Of a DNA stretch of 64,000 bases, positions 59,917 to 64,000 are shown piece by piece; within the stretch, counting starts at the first letter, position 1, and each line of letters starts with the position of its first letter. Both the position numbers and the translations under genes were made by a program. Below the pieces are notes generated by a model. The model was not told where the DNA came from. It did no database searches and saw only the letters and a program-made list of their open reading frames with translations. Origin of the DNA: Algimonas ampicilliniresistens (GTDB taxonomy: Bacteria; Pseudomonadota; Alphaproteobacteria; Caulobacterales; Maricaulaceae); the NCBI RefSeq assembly GCF_030159955.1, contig NZ_BSNK01000001.1, positions 186,001 through 250,000 on the forward strand, given 5' to 3'.

Positions 59917-62102
59917 CGCTGCGCCTTACCATAATTCTGTCCAGGGTGGCTCGGTCCTGCATATTGTCCAACCTGGCGCATTCGCAATGCGTTGAGCGTC
60001 ACGATCAGCGACGAGGCCGACATAGCCACGGCTGCAATGAGCGGCGTGACATAGCCGAAAACCGCAAGCGGAACCGCCAGCATATTATAGCCGATCGCCA
60101 GTCCGAAATTCTCCTGTACACGCCGCCGCGCCGCGCGGGCAACTTGAACGGCAAAAGGCAGCCCAGCTAGCGTATCCCCTTGAAGCACAATATCGGAGGC
60201 TGAGCGCGAAATTTCTGTGCCGCTGGCCAGCGCTGCAGAGGCGTCGGCATGCGCCAGAGCAGGCGCGTCATTGATGCCGTCACCGACCATGAGAACGGAG
60301 TTGCCCTCAGCTTGTAAGGCGGAGATGCGGGCGAGCTTATCGGCAGGTTTAACGCGCGCTGTCACGTCATTAATGCCAAGCTCCGCCCCGACTTGATTGG
60401 CCGTTTCGCGTGCATCGCCACTCAGAATTGAGAGGGTCAGTCCCATTTCCTTGAGCTTAAAGACTGTGTCTGCAGCCTCAGGGCGTAAGGTATCCCGCAC
60501 AGGAATCAGGATCGCGGTTTGATTGTCAATTCGGGCCCAAAGTCCGGGAGCGTCCAGATTATCGGACCCTACAAAAGCGGCCTGACCGAGACAAACAGTG
60601 TGACCTAGGATCTGCCCGCGAAGACCAGACCCTTCAACCTCCTCGACATGTGTGACCTCGACTGCGTCTGCGAAGGGGTGGAGCGACTCCGACATAGGGT
60701 GGGTTGAGTGCCTGGCTAAAGTGGCGATCAGGCCAAGGTCACCAGGGTCGATACGACTCACATCGGCTTTCACGCGACCTTCAGTCAAAGTGCCGGTCTT
60801 GTCGAACACGATGTGGCGGATAGTGGACAACCGTTCCAGCGCATCGCCAGAACGGATCAACACGCCTTTGGCAAATAGTCGGCCTACGGCAACAACCTGT
60901 ACCGCAGGGACGGCCAAACCTAATGCACAAGGGCAGGTGATGATGAGCACAGCAATGGCGTTAAGGATCGCTGTGCGCGGCGTTCCGCCGACCATTAGCC
61001 AACCCACAAAAGTGAGCAGCGCCAGACTGTGTACAATGGGCACATAAGCGCGGGCGGCGCGGTCGGCGAGACGGACATAGCGCGCCTGTGTTTGCTGTCC
61101 GGCTTCGACCATGCTGGCAATATCGGCCAAAAACGAGTCGGCGCTGATCTTGAGTGCCTCAATGGTGATCGGCGCGCCGCGATTGATCGTCCCTGAATAG
61201 ACTGGATCACCAATCTCGACAGATTGTAGGGCCGTTTCGCCCGTGACGAGCGCGGCATCGAGTCGGGACGAGCCTGTCATGATGATCCCGTCCACGGGTA
61301 TGCGTTCCCCCGAAGCGACCATAAGCCGGTCGCCTAACATGATCTCGGTCGTTGGGACGGTTTCAACCCCTCCGTCCGATGTAAGCCGTTGGGCATTGTG
61401 GACCTGTAAAGCAGCGAGCTGCCTGGCCGCCAGTCCTGTGCGGGCGCGCAGCCTATTATCCAAAACTCGTCCGATCAGGAGCAAGAAGATCAGCATCAGC
61501 GCGGCATCAAAATAGGTGTGGACCTCGCCGTGCCACGTCTCCCAAAGACTCAGGCCGCAGGCGAGCAGGATTGCAAGGGAGATCGGCACGTCCATATTCG
61601 TTGTACGGGCGCGCAGCGCTTGCCAGGCAGAGGCGAAGAAGGGGCGCCCCGAAAAGGCGGCAATTGGTAAGGCGATTGCCGCTGAGAGCCAATGTAGCAG
61701 AGCGCGTGTCTCTTCGCTCATATCCGCGCCACCCGACCAGACGGCGATGGATAGGATCATCACATTCATTAAGCCGAACGCAGCGACGGCCATAGCAAGT
61801 AGAAGCTTGCGCGATTGCTGAACGTCGCTCTGTTCGGCGTCGTCGGGAATATACGGTCCGGCCGTAAATCCCATGCTTTCGAGATTGCGGGCAAAGCCGT
61901 CAGCTCTATCCGCGCCTCCGTCCCAGACGATGTGCAGGCGGGACGTAGAGAGGTTCATGCGCGCCTGATTGACGCCCGGTTGCTCGCGTAGTCCGTTTTC
62001 AATTTTGGCGAGGCACCCCCCGCATCGAGCGCCGCCAATGACGAGATCAAGCGACGCTTGCTGACCGTCCTTTTTGACGAAGGATGCGAGAGCGACGCTC
62101 AT
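59913..62102 (-). CDS. ccoI: Copper P1B-type ATPase of cbb3 oxidase assembly
   Basis: A 729-residue copper-exporting ATPase that supplies copper to the cbb3 oxidase (FixI/CcoI). The N-terminal metal-binding domain has Cys27-x-x-Cys30 in GARCGGCLAK. The ATPase core shows TCPCALGLAVPAVQ (membrane CPC motif), the phosphorylation site DKTGTLTEG, the nucleotide motif THPMSESLHP, and GDGINDAPALAHAD. Eight membrane segments are visible. ATG 62102 overlaps the fixH stop (ATGA); an upstream frame to 62171 lies inside fixH and is not needed. CcoI and CopA are similar, and the ccoGHIS context decides for CcoI. Confidence 0.95.
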   Translation of the reverse strand: MSVALASFVKKDGQQASLDLVIGGARCGGCLAKIENGLREQPGVNQARMNLSTSRLHIVWDGGADRADGFARNLESMGFTAGPYIPDDAEQSDVQQSRKLLLAMAVAAFGLMNVMILSIAVWSGGADMSEETRALLHWLSAAIALPIAAFSGRPFFASAWQALRARTTNMDVPISLAILLACGLSLWETWHGEVHTYFDAALMLIFLLLIGRVLDNRLRARTGLAARQLAALQVHNAQRLTSDGGVETVPTTEIMLGDRLMVASGERIPVDGIIMTGSSRLDAALVTGETALQSVEIGDPVYSGTINRGAPITIEALKISADSFLADIASMVEAGQQTQARYVRLADRAARAYVPIVHSLALLTFVGWLMVGGTPRTAILNAIAVLIITCPCALGLAVPAVQVVAVGRLFAKGVLIRSGDALERLSTIRHIVFDKTGTLTEGRVKADVSRIDPGDLGLIATLARHSTHPMSESLHPFADAVEVTHVEEVEGSGLRGQILGHTVCLGQAAFVGSDNLDAPGLWARIDNQTAILIPVRDTLRPEAADTVFKLKEMGLTLSILSGDARETANQVGAELGINDVTARVKPADKLARISALQAEGNSVLMVGDGINDAPALAHADASAALASGTEISRSASDIVLQGDTLAGLPFAVQVARAARRRVQENFGLAIGYNMLAVPLAVFGYVTPLIAAVAMSASSLIVTLNALRMRQVGQYAGPSHPGQNYGKAQR

Positions 62103-62611
62103 CTGAGATCGAGACTGCGCCGAAAGTGGAAGCGATCCTCGCCGCGGATCGCGTCGGCTTCCAACGTCCATTGGCCGAGCAGGCCAGTTAGATCAGCGCG
62201 GGCTGTCCCGTCCTCAAAAGTTTCAAAGATCACAGGGCGGTCGAGGGTAGAATCGACCGGATGACGCAAGCCCCCAGAAAAGGTCACGCCTTGCAATCCG
62301 GCTTCAGCTTGATCTGTGATTTTCACGACCAAGCTCCGCTCAGCCATGTTTCCGACGACGTTCACGGTGGCTGTCCAGCCAAGTTGTGATTGCGCTGCAC
62401 GCGCTTCGAGAGTCGAATTATATTCGATCCCTTGGCGGTAAGATTGCTTGATATCTTCGCCGCGGAAGGACTTCACGGCGAGAGTCGTGAACACGATGCT
62501 GACCGTGATGATGATACCAAAGAAAATGACCAGCATGGCCAGCACATGACGACCCGTCAGCTGCCAGCCGTCAGTGGTTTCTTCGACGGGTAGGGACATA
62601 CTTTTGCTCAT
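62099..62611 (-). CDS. ccoH: FixH/CcoH family protein
   Basis: A 170-residue inner-membrane protein with one N-terminal helix (VLAMLVIFFGIIITVSIVFTTLA) and a periplasmic domain. It has the FixH-typical motif SFRGEDIKQSYRQGIEYNSTL and a beta-rich domain ending in HFRRSLDLR. It assists cbb3 oxidase assembly and stabilises the subunits. Its start lies 8 bp after the ccoG stop at 62620, and its end overlaps ccoI by 4 bp, so it belongs to the same operon. Confidence 0.92.
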   Translation of the reverse strand: MSKSMSLPVEETTDGWQLTGRHVLAMLVIFFGIIITVSIVFTTLAVKSFRGEDIKQSYRQGIEYNSTLEARAAQSQLGWTATVNVVGNMAERSLVVKITDQAEAGLQGVTFSGGLRHPVDSTLDRPVIFETFEDGTARADLTGLLGQWTLEADAIRGEDRFHFRRSLDLR

Positions 62612-62619
62612 GTCAGCCT

Positions 62620-64000
62620 CTATTTTGTGCCGCCAGCCACAAAGACGGCGCTGCGAGTTGCCTCTGTGTCTGATGCCGGGTCGGTCAGTCGGAACAGGAT
62701 TTCAGCGCGTCCGCCAATCTGATCCAAATTATCTTCGACGATCGTGACCCGGAAGTCGACAGCCTCATCAGACGGTACGTTCAGTGTCAGGTCAGTCTGG
62801 CCCGCTACTTTGATGACGGGGCTGGGCAGACCTTCGGCCGTGAGGGTAAGGGCGCGCGTTTGTGTCGCCTTGTTCAAGACCTTGACCGTATAGCCGTTTT
62901 GTATGCTGCCATCTGACATGACGACGAAATTGGGCTGACGGTCACGCTGGACATTTAGATCAAGGGTGGTTCGCCCGATCAAGGCGCCGAGCATGATAAA
63001 GCCGACACCCGCAAACAGCACGGCGTAGATGATGGTTCGCGGACGGATAAGCCGGTAACGGGCTTTTTCCCCCTTGCTACGTCGCACGACATTCTCGTCC
63101 GTATCATAGGCGATCAGATTGCGAGGACGATCGACCTTGTCCATAATTTCGTTGCAAGCATCGATACACAGCGCGCAGCCAATACATTCCAGCTGTAGAC
63201 CGTCGCGAATATCGATCCCGACGGGACAGACGGCGACACATTGGCGGCAATCGATACAGTCGCCTCGACCGTCCCAAGTTGCACCTTTTTTATGTGGTCC
63301 GCGCGGTTCTCCCCGATCATAACGATAGGTGACGTTGAGCGCTTCTTCGTCGATCATAGCGGCCTGAATGCGGGGCCATGGGCACATATAGGTGCAGACC
63401 TGTTCGCGCATGAAACCGGCGAGCGAATAGGTGGTGAAAGTTAGCAGCGCGGCAAAGACGTAACTGGTCGTCGGCGCGTGCCCGGTAAAGAAGTCCCGCG
63501 CAATCGTCGGTGCGTCGTGGAAATAGAGGATCCAGACCCCGCCGGTAAATGCCGCGATGAACAGCCAAACGATATGTTTGGCGGTTTTCTTGTAGATTTT
63601 AGAGAGCGTCCATTTCGACTTATTGAGCTTGATCCGCGCATTGCGGTCACCCTCAAAGAAGCGCTCGACATAGATAAACAAGTCCGTCCAGATCGTCTGC
63701 GGACAAGCATAACCGCACCAGACACGTCCAAATAGCGATGTCACCAAGAACAGACCGAGCGCGGCGAGGATAAGTAAGCCTGTGATGTAATAGGCTTCTT
63801 GCGGCCAAATCTCGATGAAGAAGAAATAGAAGCGTGCATTCTCGAAGTCGATCAGAACCGCTTGGTCAGGTTGTCCCACGCCGCGGTCCCACCGCAACCA
63901 AGGGACGATATAGTAGATGCCCAGCAGTACGACGAGCGCGAGCCACTTCAGGTTCCGGAATGTACCATGCGCGAGCTTTGGATAGATCTGCTCGCGCTTT
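62620..64000 (-). CDS. ccoG: cbb3 oxidase assembly protein CcoG (FixG/RdxA), N-terminal end beyond window
   Basis: The frame runs to the window edge at 64000. The visible 460 residues begin KREQIYPKLAHGTFRNLKWL, then LLGIYYIVPWLRWDRGVG, so the start codon is a few dozen codons further upstream outside the window. It has about five membrane helices and, in the soluble part, two [4Fe-4S] clusters: CIDCRQCVAVCP and CIGCALCIDACN, with the first membrane motif VWCGYACPQTIWTDL. A C-terminal beta-domain (FixG immunoglobulin-like) closes the protein. CcoG is a cupric reductase for the cbb3 oxidase. It heads the operon ccoG-H-I-S on this side; ccoNOQP probably lies beyond the edge. Confidence 0.93.
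   Translation of the reverse strand, partial: KREQIYPKLAHGTFRNLKWLALVVLLGIYYIVPWLRWDRGVGQPDQAVLIDFENARFYFFFIEIWPQEAYYITGLLILAALGLFLVTSLFGRVWCGYACPQTIWTDLFIYVERFFEGDRNARIKLNKSKWTLSKIYKKTAKHIVWLFIAAFTGGVWILYFHDAPTIARDFFTGHAPTTSYVFAALLTFTTYSLAGFMREQVCTYMCPWPRIQAAMIDEEALNVTYRYDRGEPRGPHKKGATWDGRGDCIDCRQCVAVCPVGIDIRDGLQLECIGCALCIDACNEIMDKVDRPRNLIAYDTDENVVRRSKGEKARYRLIRPRTIIYAVLFAGVGFIMLGALIGRTTLDLNVQRDRQPNFVVMSDGSIQNGYTVKVLNKATQTRALTLTAEGLPSPVIKVAGQTDLTLNVPSDEAVDFRVTIVEDNLDQIGGRAEILFRLTDPASDTEATRSAVFVAGGTK

Noticed and set aside
1-64000. rRNA, tRNA, CRISPR array, prophage or insertion sequence
   Set aside because: No cloverleaf-like sequences, regular spaced repeats, transposase or integrase frames were seen in the window. 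Small RNAs cannot be excluded by eye.

Overview
The window looks like a chromosomal segment of an alphaproteobacterium, most plausibly a marine or freshwater member of the Caulobacterales/Maricaulales (Hyphomonadaceae-like). This is inferred from the gene set, not from a marker gene. The pointers are FixL/FixJ/FixK oxygen control beside cbb3-oxidase maturation genes, an HWE-kinase bacteriophytochrome with a heme oxygenase, three large TonB-dependent receptors, an S46 peptidase and many exported lipoproteins. Genes are tightly packed, often with 4-nt stop/start overlaps. I saw no rRNA, tRNA, CRISPR array, insertion sequence or integrase, and no gene-free stretch longer than about 300 bases.

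Layout. 1-5.7 kb: end of an AHSA1/SRPBCC gene, L-serine dehydratase, a membrane protein, a hybrid-less sensor kinase and a RhlE-type RNA helicase. 5.8-9.0 kb: a red-light sensor (BphP) divergent from its heme oxygenase (BphO). 9.1-13.9 kb: a BlaI-type repressor, an M56 membrane metallopeptidase with a long Pro-rich/coiled-coil periplasmic part, and a TonB-dependent receptor, behind two BlaI-like operators. 13.9-19.4 kb: a two-component system, small exported proteins, a uridine-kinase-like gene and a nucleoside transporter gene interrupted by an in-frame stop. 19.4-26.7 kb: a 2OG-Fe(II) oxygenase and a phosphate-scavenging group (Oar-like receptor behind a Pho box, PhoD, PhoA-type phosphatase). 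26.7-35.5 kb: a complete galactoside pathway (galE, galK, galT; alpha-galactosidase, Na+ symporter, beta-galactosidase).

35.5-41.2 kb: a divergent pair of operons encoding a Na+/solute symporter, an SsuD-type FMN monooxygenase, a GntR regulator, a Gfo/Idh/MocA protein and a YeiH-type anion exporter. Together they read as import, desulfonation and sulfite export for a sulfonated sugar-like compound. 42.0-51.5 kb: a catabolic cluster with a TonB receptor, four enzymes that all carry lipoprotein signals (serine hydrolase, alpha/beta-hydrolase, cytochrome c-PQQ dehydrogenase, VOC protein), a TetR regulator and an SDR. Three promoters there share a 22-bp dyad, TTATTG-N10-CAATAA and variants. 51.6-56.6 kb: S46 dipeptidyl-peptidase, AMP nucleosidase and dipeptide epimerase. 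56.6-64 kb: FixK-like regulator with a FixJ box, FixJ, FixL, a degenerate receiver protein, a small Cys protein, and the cbb3 maturation genes ccoS, ccoI, ccoH and ccoG (cut by the window end).

The strongest candidates for undescribed biology are the desulfonation divergon, the lipoprotein catabolic cluster with its shared operator, and the BlaI-M56-TonB receptor module. The interrupted nucleoside transporter and the FixT-like degenerate receiver are also worth checking.
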